Origin: Heterodera schachtii
Lineage: Eukaryota; Nematoda; Chromadorea; Rhabditida; Heteroderidae
Reading direction: 5' to 3'
Length of the DNA: 64,000 bases
Assembly: GCA_023374025.1 (NCBI GenBank)
Contig: SIJG01000007.1
Location: forward strand, 2,794,636-2,858,635
The translations under genes and the position numbers were made by a program. The notes below the pieces were generated by a model. It did no database searches and was not told where the DNA came from. It saw nothing but the letters and a program-made list of their open reading frames with translations. Position 1 is the first letter of the stretch. Every line of letters begins with the position of its first letter. Below, in pieces: positions 1 to 12,569 of the stretch.

Positions 1-544
1 ACAATCAATTATAATCAAAATCTTGACTTTTCGTAAAACCTAAACCGCTTCATAATTAAAAATTACATTTATAGACAGCAATGAAAACATAAAACCGGAA
101 ACACAAGATTAACGAAAATACAACGGAACCGGGACCGTTTTACAAACTAGAATCATGTGAACTTTCCGGATAATACAAACCGCTACGAAACAAACCAAAT
201 CATATAAACTTTTCGGAAAATATAACCCGCCAAGGAATTGTAAACCAAAATCATATGACTTTCCGGAAAACACAAACCTCTACGAATATAATAATAAACT
301 GGAAATAAATAATTTACCGAAAAACCATTAACGGCACCATATTTTTGAATTATTATTCCCATTTTGTAGCCATATTTTAGGTTTTATATATATCCGATCA
401 AATTCACAATTTATATTCATCGAATTTCTGTAGATTTTTTTTTGACAATTTCTTACCATAGATAATAATGAAAAAAGTGAAAAATTTTTTGAAATTTGCA
501 ACAATTTTTAGAAAAAATAAAATTCATCAATTAAAATTTCAGGT
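1..544. other. Downstream flank of gene A, short degenerate repeats
   Basis: No gene is supported here. Between about 140 and 295 there are two to three imperfect direct copies of a roughly 56-bp unit built around an ACTTTCCGGA core followed by an A-rich stretch and a CTACGAA block. The rest is AT-rich sequence with a few TTTATT/AATAAA-like words that could serve as the 3' end of the minus-strand gene beginning at 545. No poly(A) site can be fixed from sequence alone. Confidence 0.4.
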
Positions 545-3500
545 TCAGCCAAGCAGTCCATCATCCAATTGTTCAATTTTTGTTTTGACAAATTTGTTCA
601 ACACTTCCCATGCCACAATCACTGATTTGTTATCATCATCGTTATCATTTTCATCTTTCGCGTGGTTCGCGCCCAATTTCAAATATTCCGCCAAATTCTT
701 GAAGAACAATTTGTACATTTTGGCATCCGAAAGCAATTTGAGTTCATCTGGTTGGCGTTGTGCCACAACAAAATTAATCAACGCATTAATTCGTGGGACA
801 ATTGGTAATCTGTGATAAAAAAATAATAAATAAATAATATAGTAAAATGTAAAAACGGTACAAAAAGTAAGAAAAAGACTTAAATATGTGACAAAATAGG
901 TTAATAAAATTATTGAAAATTAACTAGGTGACAAATAGATTACCTAATTAAAACATTTAGAGAAAAAAGAAATAATTCATTGAGCAATTGTTAAAATTTC
1001 GATGAAAAAAAAATTCGTTTTAAAATTTAATAAAATGGCAAAAACAGTATAAAAAATAAGAAAAAAAGTAATAAAATAAGGAAAAAATTGGAAATTGTTA
1101 ATCTGAAAAAAGAGATTAATAAAAGTTGAAAAAAGAAGTAGAAAATATTAAATAGTTAGAAAAACTCGCAAAAAAACACATACAAATACTTAAAAAAAGC
1201 CTTAAACTATGAAAAAATATGAAAATAAAATTTTTATAAAAAGAATTTCGAAAAAAGACTTTTGATTAAAAAGAAAGTTTTTCGAAAATAAGATTCAAAA
1301 AATATTTCGTTGAAATGCTTTTTTCAATTTTCTTAAAGAATTTCCTAAAGGCAACAAATTTGGTCGAAAGCATAAATTTTTGACGAAAATATCTAAAAAT
1401 AAAAGGGGCCAAAAATGATTTAATCCCCAAAAAAAGTTTCTTGAATTCAAAATTGAAAATTTAACTCTTTGACCATTAATTTAAAAAAAATACAATTTTT
1501 TGAAGTGTTTATGTTTCGCGGTTTCAACCACATTGTGCCACAGTTTCACAATGTTTTCTTTCTCCTTTTGATTGATTAACATTATCAAACTTTTATTCGA
1601 AATTTGTTCGAGTTTTTCAAATAAATTTTTGTCAAATTTTCCTTTTTCATTAAAAATATTAATTTGTTCGCTAATTAGTGGTGCCATCACCACTTGAATT
1701 CCATAAATGACCAAATACATGACATCAACCAATTTGTCCTGTTCTTCAAATTTTCTTGTTTCTCCCAACTAAACATATACGGAAATTTTTACAACAAAAT
1801 TACTACTGTAACAGATTTAAAAAAAATCCTTGTCATGAAAAAAATCGAATTAATTTAAAAATGGCTTAAATAAATGCATATTTTTCAAGATTAAGTCGTA
1901 GCCAAAGCAGGGATAGAATGGATGGAAGCTAGGGGTGGCTTTAGCCTCCTTACCCCCCTCTAAAAATGGGCAATTAGCCCACCTGCTGGTGACCTGCCTG
2001 CTGCCTAGCGCTTCAATTTTTGAAAATTTTAATTTTTGGTCGTCTAAAAAGCCAAAAGATTTTTCTCGCCGGCGCTTAGCATTTCCTCTTTAAATATCAA
2101 AAAAATGAGTTAAAATAAATTTATTACCCAATGGCAGAGTAAAAAAAAAAATTGTTTGGTAAATTAAATTTTAAAAAAATGCCAAAAAACATATTCATAT
2201 TATGCCAAGTTCATTTAAATTTTTGTACCTTTCTCTCGAATTCATCCTTCTCAGCATTCTCAATTTTCCCAATTTTCTTTTTCAATTCTTGCATAATTAC
2301 AAATGGAAAATTGTTGATAAAACTACTCAATTCATTAATTTCCTTTTTTAAACAACAAACAATTCAATGAATTATTAAATTAATTAAATTTTCACACCTT
2401 TCCAAATTTGGCATTTTCTGCGTACGGCATCCCCAAAAAGCCAACCAATTTTCGACAAAGGCACACATAGAAAAACAACAATGCTTTTCCATTTTCATTT
2501 TGCATTGTCCCCTGACTTGCAGTTTGTTTAACGGAAGAACTGAAATTAATTTTAAATGGGTTATTTTAAAATTCAAATTTGAGTTCTCGCCCCGCTATAC
2601 ACCGTATTCTTTGTTAAAACTAAATACGGTTATTCAATTCTTAACCTATATAGGAACAATTAGTATGGTAAATGATTTAAATTTGCTACCTCAAGATTCG
2701 TATGATAAAGGAAAATATTTAAATGAATTAATTTAAATTTAACTTGAATTCACACTCCGCTCGATACCGTATTCTTTGTTAAAAAATAAGGTTTTAAATT
2801 ACTTACCGTATACCTGCAAATATTAGCATGGCAAATTCATTTAAATTTGCTACCTCAATGTTCGCATGTTAAACCAAAAAAAAAAATTAAATTAAAATTT
2901 CTGCTCATTGCTCAACTCTGTACCGTATTCTTTGTTAAAACTAAATACGGTTATTAAATTCCTAACCTATATAGAAACCATTAGTATAGTAAATGATTTA
3001 AATTTGCTACCTCAATATTCTTATGATAAACAAAAATATTTAATAAATTAATTAAAATTTTAATTCGAATTCACCAATCCGCTCGATACCGTATTCTTTG
3101 TTAAAATAAATATTTTATTAAATTCCTTACCGTATAAAAACTATTAACATGGTAAATTACTCTAATTTTACTAAGACCTCAATATTCATGTCAAACAAAA
3201 GATATTTAATGAATATATTAGAACTAAAATTTCAGTTCACCGCTCCGCTGTAAACCGTATATTAAGACAGAATACGGTATCAAATTCCTTACCGTATACC
3301 ATCTATTAGTATGGTTAATTTAATTAAATTTATTACCTAAATATACGCGTGTTAAACAAAATTTTGATCAAATGCTCAATTCTTTGGACAATTTGAGTGT
3401 TTTTGACAAAGTTATCAGTCAAAAAATTGTCATTGAGTTGCTTTATAACAATTGTTGGATTTATTATGGATAAATTTTTCTTGAATTTTTTAAAAGCATC

Positions 3501-6500
3501 ATCCGTATTTTGAGAAGCTGTGATGCCAAATGGTTCCATGCTCAGCCAAAAAACGCGACGAATTTCGTACACTAAAATTTCGGGCATTTTAGCTATAGAA
3601 TATTGAACGTGTAGAAGAGAAATTTTTTTTTGATTTTTTTTTTGTTTAATTTGGAATTTGGATTCTTTTGAAATAAATCTTGAAGGTTTTTCTTTATGGA
3701 AATATGGAAATTCTTCAGACAATTTGCAAATAAAATCAATCAGAAAACAAAACCTTATGGCCAAAAAAATACGAAAAAGCGAATTGTCGTGTAAAGTGTA
3801 ATAGAGCCGGATTTTTTGACTTAGAATTAGGATTTAAAAAAAATTATGAATTGAAAACGTTATTAAAATTGATTAATTAAAAAAATTTTTAGTGAAAAGA
3901 AATAGCTCATTTAAAAAAAGAAAGTAATAAATCAAAAATTCAAACCAATAGTAATTAAATTTTTGTAAAAATAATTTTTTTTTCCTCATAAAAAATAATC
4001 AAGTAAAAAAATTAAATTTATTCACCTAAATATTCGCTATTCGGCTCGAATATGATCATTTTCTGCTCGTCCATTTTTCCAATTAATTCATCCATTTTGC
4101 CTTTGCCCTTTTCATCATTTGTTGGTGGTCCCCCAATCCTTGGCCTTTTGGCATCATTATTGGCACCAATTTTTAATTGGTGTTTCATTTTGGCACCGGC
4201 ACTTTTGCTGCTGCTTCCCCCTTTCATTTTGCCAACTGTTTTTCGCATTTTTAACATATTTTGTTTAATTTTTTGGTGATTAATCGGTGATAAATGATTA
4301 GACGACGGCTTATCAGCCGATGCATTTTTATCCGATTTACTTGTGCTTGCCTTATCAGTAGATTTGCTTTTATCCAATTTACTGGTGCTGCTGGCCCATG
4401 GGATTTGATTACTGTCCACGTCATCGTCACTGTCCAATACAATACAATCGCTTGATTGCATGATTTGCTTATTTTTTTCATTTTTATCTGCTAAAATGGG
4501 GGCATTTATGGACATAGAAATAGAAATAGAAAAAATTGCTTTTTTGGAATTAATTTGGTTGGAAATTAAAATTTTAAAATTGTTTAAGCACCAAATGGCC
4601 ATGGCCGGATTCGGCCCAGCCTAACAGTCGGATAATCGTTGGATTTACAAGCGATAGGTTAATTCACTCTCTAATTATCTTTCGCCGATGAAATACATAT
4701 ATTAAATTTCAATATTTGTCTGGTTGGATGTTGGAGAGAACAAATTGGCTTATTTATACCATGACTTTTTGAGGGATTTCACCACCAATCCCTGGGCCAT
4801 TTATCCATTCCCCAAATCACTCTCCTTTTTTTGTGCCGGAGGCGAGAGTCTTGAATTTTTTCGGTAAAATCCGATGAAAATTATTCAGAAAATAACTGCC
4901 TGTCTGTACACATACATTTTTGTCGCTTTTCTGCTGCCACTTTCCCAGTGGTGGCATTGGCATTATTTCTTGAAGATTTAGCTGTGCTTTTTTTGCCAAT
5001 TTCATTTGTGGGCATCCGTTTTTTGCTTGGCGTCGCCAACGTGCCCTCCATTTCTTGCTCAATTTCGTCGTACACTTGGGCAATTAATTGTTCAAGTTTT
5101 TGCTCCGGTGTCAGTGAATCATTGTCCGAAATATCGGGCATTTGGCCCGAATTTTCGGACATTTGGCCCGAAAAGTTTGACATTTGGTCAGAAATTTTAT
5201 CCTCATTTGCTGCTGGTGATGATAATAACTCATTGGATTCATCTGCCGATGTTTCATTCTCTTTTTCATCGTCATCTTTAAGCCAACCAATCTTTAATAA
5301 TTGGGGAGAATTTGTAATATTTTTTAGGCTATTGGAATTTCGATGGCGAAGGCGGAAAAATTTTCATCCGTCTGAATGTCAAATGGCTGCCAATTTCCGT
5401 TTTCCGAATTTTTTTTTTGTACGGTTCCCATCCCTATATATACCACCACCATGGGCGTTTCGTAAATTCGTTAGGGGTAAGAAAAAAAGAAAAATTAATT
5501 ATTTTTTAATTTGAGTTAAGTTTTTTATTAAAATTTTTGCGGGACGGGACCCTGTGGGATCAATCCCGCAAAATCCCGTAGGAAAAAAATTTCTACCCCC
5601 AGGTCTCCGATACTTGTCTCCCTGAGAAGGTCAAGGGACATTCGCCTTTCGCTTTTTTGCCTTTTGGGACATTTCGTCTTTCGCTTTTTCGGGCATTTCG
5701 CTTTTCGCGTGTTTAATTGTTTTGCCACAGTTGGCACTTTTCAGTACCTTTTCAAAGCAAATGCTGCTTCCACACTCGCAATGAAAGCCCTCCGTCTGTT
5801 TGTCCTCCCAATAATCCTTGCCATAATTTATCGTTATTTCATCACCCTGATTAATCCGTCTCCTTTTAAAATTTAAAAAAAAATTTTGTTTTTTTTTATT
5901 ATTCGGGCGATTGAAAATTTTTTGTTCTAAAGAACCTTGTAAATATATCCTAAAAATTGTTTATTGCATATAAATAAACTATTAGATTACTTGCTATTTC
6001 TATAAGTAGTGGTTCGAAAAAATACGGACATAAAATCCCGAAAATATGGACAGAAAATTTTCCAAATTAAGGAGTTAAATTTTCCAAAAATCGTAAAGCC
6101 AGCCTCTCCCCCTCCGAAGGAGTTGAAAAACCTTCTCCCGCCCACGCCCTCCATTAGAACCTCCCTTCCCAAAAAAGCTCCCTTCATCCCACTACATCCG
6201 ATTCGTTTTCTTATAGCTCGTATTTTTATTGATTGAATTTTTTTCTCTATATATACGATGTATATAAATAGATATAAATATGTCAGACAGCTAGGAGTTA
6301 AGCTGTTCATATACATATAATACGTAAAAACGAATTGAGACAAATACGAAAACGAACCGATATTTTACGCTCCTCCGAGGGGGGGGGGGGGGGGGGGGGT
6401 GAAAATAGAGCCCCCCCCCCAAGGTGCTTTATTAGAGAAGGAATACGGTACGTTGCAAATATGCCAATGGTCAGGTGCATCATTGTGAAGTCCGCATTTG

Positions 6501-9437
6501 GCACATAATAATACACAGCCTCCGCTGATGGGGAACAGCTGTGGTTGGCCATGGCCGTATGGTTACCGTAACGCGAGGAATCGATCACTTTAAAAATCAA
6601 TATTTTAAAACTTTGAAATTTTTAATTTTTTTTACATGCATAATCCGTTTCGTCGGAGTTTGTGCCGTCGTCTAAGGGCACCATGAATGAGTGTTCCAAA
6701 TTTTTGTGCTCCCCATCAAGCAACACTTCGCCAACATATTCGCCAATCATTTCGCCTGAATTTAGTAATTTTAAATTAATTTGAATTAGGACGGAAATAA
6801 TTAGGAATAGCTGGCGCTGGCACCCCCTTAATGAAGGGCTCAAGAACTAAGAATGACACTTTTTCTAATTGTTTGAATTTTTTCTGAAAATCTGTTAACA
6901 AATTACAAATCCCGGCGGCGCCCAATATTTCCTTTTCATTTTTAATTCACGCAAAAATTTTGGGCTTCAGCTTCGTGTGTTAAGCCGAGCATTTTGCCCA
7001 TTTCTCATTTAATTTTGGTTCTTACTCTTTTTTTTTTTTGCTTTAGACTTAAGAAAAATTGGAAATTTTCATTGGCAGGGTTAGGTGGTACCAATATATA
7101 AGAATTTTCGCGAGACTTGTGACTCGAGGCTCAATACGAGAGAAAATATTCTTGTCGAGTCGACACTCAGGCTTTTTTGCGCCCAATATTTTCTTTTTAT
7201 AAAACCTAAACAAAATTTTAAAGAGAAAAATTTGATTTTTTATGTTCGTACCACCTCCAGCAGGGCATCGCCCTCTAAATTTTTAAGCGAAATAGATTTG
7301 TCTGAAAATTGCCTAATTCTAGCGGAAAAATTGGAAATTAAAAAAAAATATATATGTCCATATACACCATTTCTGTGCCAAAAATCCGTGTTCAATTTCA
7401 TTGAGTTTTTTTTTACCTCTCAAAATTAGTTCATCCGCGTACAGACCAAACTGGGTCTTTTCATTGTACCCAATGTACAGACGTTTTGGATCAATCGGCA
7501 CCGGACATGAGCCACATTCGCCCAGGCATTCACATAGCACATCGCACGGCACAATCGGGGAATTCCATGGCACAATTTTTTTCACATTATATTCAACTAA
7601 TTTCCCATCCTGGCAATTTAATGAACAAACAAAAATTATGAATTATTATTTTGCAAATAAAATTAAAAAATAATTAAATTTAAATATTATACTATCAATG
7701 ACATTCTTTTAGGTTCGGTTTAACACGTGAAAATCAAAATTTCACAAATTTTTCATCTATTTTCTCATCAAATAGAAAAATTTTGCAAAAAAAATTATTC
7801 ATAACCTTGCCCAAGAATAATCAAATTTTCAATTCTTGATATATTCAAAACTCAAAGAATTCTCTATTAGCCGACAAAAGTAGAAAAAATTTCATTAACT
7901 TTCAAAAAAAATTCTGGCCTAAGGAACTCTAAAGACAAGTTTTTCGAACATTATTGCTCGTAATTTTTTTGGATTAACGAAATTTTTTTGAATTTGGCAG
8001 GCTAATATAGAAAATTTAGGGCTATCGAATAAGAATTAAAAATAAAGTTGCTTTTTTACCAAATTTATAAGCAAAAAATTTTATTTTGATAGTTTTTTGA
8101 ATAACGCCATAACATTCCCCCCGAAAAAGTGAAAATAAAGCCCCGGGGGGCTTTATTCGAAGAAAAACAATAATTTTAAAAATTGAATTCCATTCAACCT
8201 TTATTCGAAGTTTTGACAACTTTTTGCACGCACATGTTCTGTCATTTGCACAGTCTTCACAATGGCATGGTAGTGGCTTCTTCAGAAAATATTTTTCAAT
8301 AAAAAATTAATTCGTAATTAATTTTAATTGCATTTAAAATAATTTCAAAAAAATCTTTTTTATCCCAACTGGTTTAAAGAATTTATGGCGAGTTTGTCCA
8401 TCTTCATCTCGAATGATCAATTTGTCGGTGAATTTAATTTGTACTGCTTGGTCTTGATATTTTCTTGGCAGTAAAATGCGCACTTGTCCAAGTCGACCTT
8501 GTTCGACTAATTCATCCGGATTTGGCGCATTCAGATATATTTGATCCGGAGTTTGCACATTTTCATTTGCTATTTGATCCGGATTTTGCCCATTTTGAAT
8601 TATTTGGCTCAGATTGGCCTCATTGTTTTGATTTAATCGACTCGAAGACCCATTTTGATTTGTAATTTGGTCCGGAGTTGGCCCATGTTGGTTTGCGATT
8701 TGATCCGGATTTGGCCCATTTTGATTTGCAATTTGATCCGGGTTTGGCGCATTTGGAAATTGTTGGCCCGAGTTTGGCCAATTCTGAATTCTTAGGTTTG
8801 AGTTTGACTCCCTATTTTGATTTAATTGACTCGGATTTTGCCAATTTTGTGGCCATGGTCCATGATTTGGCCCAAGTTGAATCATTTGTTCATGGATTGG
8901 CCAATTTTGTTGCAATTGTCCTGGATTTGGACGAATTGGAATCATTTGTCCAGGGATTGGCAAATTTTGTTGCAATTGTCCAGGATTTGGTCCAATTTGA
9001 ACAAATTGGCTAGGGTTAGGCATGTTTTGAATTCTTCGATTCAAGATGGCCTCATTATTTTGTACAATTTGACGCGGGTTTGGCCAATTTTGTTGCAATT
9101 GTCCTGGATTTGGACGAATTGGAATCATTTTTCCAGGGTTTGGCCAATTTTGTTGCAAATGTCCAAGATTTGGACCAATTGGAATCATTTGTCCAGGGAT
9201 TGGCATATTTTGTTGCAATTGTTCAGGATTTGGTCCAATTTGAACAAATTGGCTAGGGTTTGGCCTATTTTGATTCAAGATGGCCTCATTATTTTGTACA
9301 ATTTGACGCGGATTTGGCCAATTTCGTTGCAATTTTCCAGGATTTCTTACGTTTTCATTTGATTGATCCGGCATTGACATGATGCCAAAATTGGCCACAA
9401 GGAAAGAAAAAAGAGCAAAAAAGTGCAAAATAAACAT
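545..9437 (-). CDS. Gene A: signal-peptide SET-domain protein, 13 exons
   Basis: Exons in gene order are 9437-8370, 8279-8199, 7609-7417, 6755-6636, 6587-6452, 5862-5748, 5291-4916, 4490-4026, 3571-3337, 2515-2398, 2342-2229, 1768-1494 and 809-545. They join to 3561 nt, one open frame of 1186 residues, and the junction phases agree with paralogue B. Residues 1-16 are hydrophobic (MFILHFFALFSFLVA), a likely signal peptide. About 25-310 is an N-P-x-Q repeat region. About 357-447 is cysteine-rich, pre-SET-like (CHCEDC, CECLGECGSC). SET spans about 430-551 with GEYVGEV, NHSC (502-505) and GDEITINYG (539-547). Post-SET is HCECGSSIC (560-568). Then come an acidic stretch, a basic AKRPR segment near 805, and an unrecognised helical C-terminus. 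The SET family transfers methyl from S-adenosylmethionine to lysine, usually of histones, and the key motifs look intact. Secretion plus nuclear targeting is inference. The exon 1 and 2 donors (GTTGGG, GTTGAA) are weak, so exon 1 could belong to a separate transcript. Confidence 0.72.
2585..3340. repeat. Five-copy ~160-bp tandem array in intron 9 of gene A
   Basis: The word CCGTATTCTTTGTTA recurs at about 2602, 2769, 2923, 3089 and (degenerate) 3254, and each copy also carries TTTAAATTTGCTACCTCAA. On the minus strand that second block resembles the 3' end of exon 9 plus its donor, where GTTTAACACGCG-like sequence runs into the splice site. The array therefore looks like repeated copies of the exon 9 end and start of the intron, with the outermost copy abutting the real exon at 3337. 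Confidence 0.65.
6375..6425. repeat. G/C homopolymer runs in intron 5 of gene A
   Basis: A run of about 19 G at about 6381-6399 is followed closely by a C run at about 6410-6420, with GTGAAAATAGAGC between them. A related arrangement, GTGAAAATAAAGCC with a CCCCGGGG palindrome, lies in intron 2 near 8125-8157, which suggests two copies of one small element. Homopolymers of this length are prone to sequencing error. Confidence 0.5.
8480..9340 (-). repeat. Coding minisatellite: N-P-x-Q repeats of gene A
   Basis: Exon 1 of gene A encodes roughly 20 imperfect repeats of 10-12 residues with a core like W/G-P-N-P-x-Q followed by L-Q-Q-N or M-I-P-I. A higher-order duplication is visible: the segment with NPRQIVQNNEAILN recurs about 115 residues later. 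The last repeats (PDQIANQNGPN) match the few left in paralogue B. The other-strand open frames over this stretch come from its periodicity. Asn, Pro and Gln dominate, so the region is probably disordered. Confidence 0.75.
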
Positions 9438-9790
9438 GATAAAATTTATTTCTAAAAGTCAAATATAATTTTTATTTGTGTTAATTTGTTCTGAAACTTA
9501 AAAATTAATTATTTATATGCATAAAATAGTAAAAATTCATTTAAAATTGCGCATTTTTAATATTTTTTATTATGTTTAGTAAAAAAGAATATACATATGG
9601 AAAAAAAATGTAAAAAATTGATAATCAATATTGACAACATAACATTTGACAATTGAATGAATTTATTTATAAAAAAAATATTTTACAGTTAAAATAATAA
9701 AAATCTATTAGCATTATGTATGGTAATATTTTTTTAGTTATATTATAATTATTTTCAAAAAATTATAAACGAAAAGGTAAAAATAAATAT
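9438..9790. other. Upstream flank of gene A with a dispersed ~120-bp repeat
   Basis: This AT-rich stretch contains the presumed promoter of gene A, but no TATA or initiator can be called with confidence. Positions about 9618-9740 closely match 38558-38690 and the equivalent positions of the other two tandem units (around 41716 and 44246). The shared words include TTGACAATT, GAATTTATTT and AAAATCTATTAGC. It is therefore a dispersed repeat of unknown kind rather than gene-specific promoter sequence. Confidence 0.5.
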
Positions 9791-11117
9791 CATCATAGGT
9801 CACAGAGTCAAAATTGCATAAAAACACTTTTATAGGTTTTCTTAGGTGCTGAAAACGCCTAAACCGTCAAAAAAAACTGTGCGGCAAGGCGTTTAAACCG
9901 GTTTTTGAACTGGTTTAAATCACGAAAAATGGACAAAATTCGGCAATTATACTCTAAAAATCAGAGTAATAAACGGAACTGACCTAATCTGAGCGTGGGA
10001 CAAACTGAGTCCCAGTGATTAATGGACACTTCACTACCAAAGAAATAATGGATGAATAAAATAATAATTAAAGCAAAAATGAGCATGCGAAGACGGAGCA
10101 AGTAGTGGGGCGCGATAGTCGAGTGTGCGCTGGTTTTTTAGCGCAATAAACAAAATTCAGTTTTTCAATACAATTAAAGGGTGCTGAGTCTAAATGTCAA
10201 CTAAATTAGACATTCTTAGTATAGTTCGATAGCCCTAACATTTCTCTATTAGCTCATCTAAATTTTAGAAAAATTGGCCAAGTTTGAGCAAAATTATGGC
10301 CAAAAGTACCCAAGGCACCGGCTTTTCATACTTTTTTGGCCATAACTTTTTTTAAACCTAACGAAATTTTTTGAAATTTTGCAGGCTAATAGAGGATATT
10401 TATAACGTACATTTTTCAATAGACATAAAAAAAAATTTTGAACATCAAAAAATTTTGATCAAAACATTCTCAGAACCAACAAAATTAAGAAAGCTTGATA
10501 TCATTCGATAGCCCTAGGTATCCTCTATTAGCCTGCAAAATTTCAAAAAATTTTGTTAGTTTTAAAAAAAGTTATGGCAAAAAAGTATGAAAAGCCGGTG
10601 CCTTGAGTACTTTTGGCCATAATTTTGCTCAAACTTGGCCAAATTTTCAAAATTTAGATGATCTAATAGAGAGTTAGTGGCTATCGAACCATACCAAGAA
10701 TGTCTAATTTAGTTGACCTTTACAAAAGTTATGGGCAGTTTTTTGTTGCAAATTTTCATTTGGTGGTTTTTTATATAACGACTCAGCACCCAATTAAAGT
10801 ATTTTAAACTTTTCTTCGGGTTTCGAACTGTCCATAAACCCTGCAGATTGTTCTTCATTTCGACTTCATTCACTGATTTTTTTAGACTCAACTCGGCAAG
10901 AGCTTTCAAATGATACCCCAAATTTGTTTTCAAAAATTTTTTATTTCAAATGTATTTTTGGCTGATTTTTGAGGCAAATTTTCGTGATTTAAACCGGTTC
11001 AAAAACCGGTTTAAACGCTTTGCCGCGCAGTTTTTTTGTTTGATGGTTTAGGCGTTTTCAGCACCTAAGAAAACCTATAAAAGTGTTTTATGCAATTTTG
11101 AGTGTGGGACCTATGAT
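9791..11117. mobile_element. 1.3-kb element with ~140-bp terminal inverted repeats
   Basis: The left end (CATCATAGGTCACAGAGTC) and the reverse complement of the right end (CATCATAGGTCCCACACTC) align and continue for about 140 bp, including GGTTTTCTTAGGTGCTGAAA and AAACCGG blocks. No transposase is encoded, so it is non-autonomous. A clean target-site duplication is not visible at these ends. A second palindromic element (about 10191-10722) is nested inside. Confidence 0.7.
10191..10722. mobile_element. Fold-back element (CGATAGCC/CTATTAGC family) nested in the 1.3-kb element
   Basis: The left arm (about 10191-10400) and right arm (about 10510-10722) are inverted copies. Shared blocks are GTCAACTAAATTAGACATTC, a CGATAGCC block, CTCTATTAGC, GGCCAAAAGTAC and GCAAAATTTCAAAA. 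The same block order recurs at many places in the window. No coding potential is seen. Confidence 0.7.
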
Positions 11118-12569
11118 GGAAATTTTCCAACGAAAAAATTTTTATTCGTAAGTAAAGCTAAAAATTTTTGCTTAACTAAATCGCAAATATGAAGAAAAAA
11201 TGGAAAAATTTATGCGAAATTTGTACAAAAATTTGCAAAACAAATATTTTTTAAACGATAAGAACTTCATAGCAATAGGCATAAAAGAATAGAATTTTGT
11301 ATTTTAATGAATAGTTTATTACAATACCAATTTTTTCGGGATGTGCTTCGGAATGAGGTTTTTATACGATTTTGGCATTTTGTACGACAACACTTAATGC
11401 TACATAATTTTATGTACAAAAATATTTTTATCACTGACGCATTTTTCCTGTCACTAAAAAATATGTTGTATAATACGACGCTATTTTAAGTCATTAAACC
11501 TTCAAAAAAAAAAAACTTTAATAAAATAAAATTAATTAATTAGTGATTTTTTGTACGCTGTTTTCCGACGCACAAATTCCGACATTTTTTGGCAAATTTC
11601 TCAACAAAAATGCAATTTTCAAAAATATACTCAAAGAAACGAAAAATTTTTCAAAAATTAATCCTTCAAATTTTTTTTTTCTTTATAAAATTTTTGATTT
11701 AAAAATGTCAATATTGGCTAAAATACAAATTATTTTGCTCAATTTTTGGCTGAAAATAATAGTCGTGGCTCTTTGCCACTATTTTTGGCATTTTTATTCA
11801 CTATTTTAGGTTAACTATTTCGAGACCAAAACCCGAGACTTTTATCGAGCCGAGACTCGAGACCTAGACTTGAAACCTGAGATTCGAAACGAGACCCAAA
11901 AACCCGAGATTTTTCGAGTCGAGACTCGAGACTTGACCCCGAGATTCGAGACCGAGACCCAAACACCCGAGATTGTATCTGTTTGGCGTAATGTTTTTAT
12001 TCAAATTCAACCTAAATTAGTTTCGTTTTGCCAACGGCAGTCGATGAATTAATTAGTTGTCATTGGTGGTAATTAGGCTTTTTATTGTTGGTCGTCTAAT
12101 TGCTTTATGTTTTAATTTATTTTTTGGTTCTGATTGAATTGATTTTATTTTTGGATTGTGTTTTAATTTTTATTGCATCAATTTGTAAATGATATGCTAA
12201 ATTCGAAAACTTGGATTTTTCGGTTTTTTGTTCGACCTCGGGCCGGGATTCGGAATGAGGTTGTTATAGAATTTTGAGACGCATTTTCCGGGAGCCGTCT
12301 ATGGTAGTTGTCGAAACATTTTAGATAATTAAAATCCATTTTAATTTAATTTAATTTATCGAACAAACCAAAGGGACAAAAATTTTTATTTTGAAAGTTT
12401 TAAATAACGACAAAGCACCCGTGAAATGACCTAGCACCTCTTAAAAAAGAAACTTGATTTTTCAAAAATATTGGGATCTCATACACCTATCATTTTTGGC
12501 TCTAAATTTTATAAAATTTTGGTTTTAAAATTTATTTACAAAAAATTGAAAAAAAAAAATAATATTAAA
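11118..12569. other. Intergenic AT-rich region with a GAGAC-rich block
   Basis: No gene is supported between the 1.3-kb element and the repeat array before gene B. Positions about 11820-11972 form a striking CGAGAC/CTCGAG-rich block (for example CGAGACTTTTATCGAGCC) related to the palindromic elements at 37752, 40275 and 43434. Two partial copies of another repeat share GGAATGAGGTT (near 11350 and 12252). Open frames at 11307-11809 are AT-biased and show no family features. Confidence 0.45.

Noticed and set aside
8826..9362. Plus-strand frames (178 and 111 codons) with W-P-I-L-L-Q and F-D-P-D-L-A-H repeats
   Set aside because: They are the antisense of the N-P-x-Q repeat exon of gene A. The repeats keep all frames open, and the minus frame has the signal peptide and correct splicing.
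11307..11809. AT-biased frames of 60 and 88 codons
   Set aside because: Composition is Phe/Ile/Asn/Lys driven, no motif is present, and they overlap dispersed repeat fragments.
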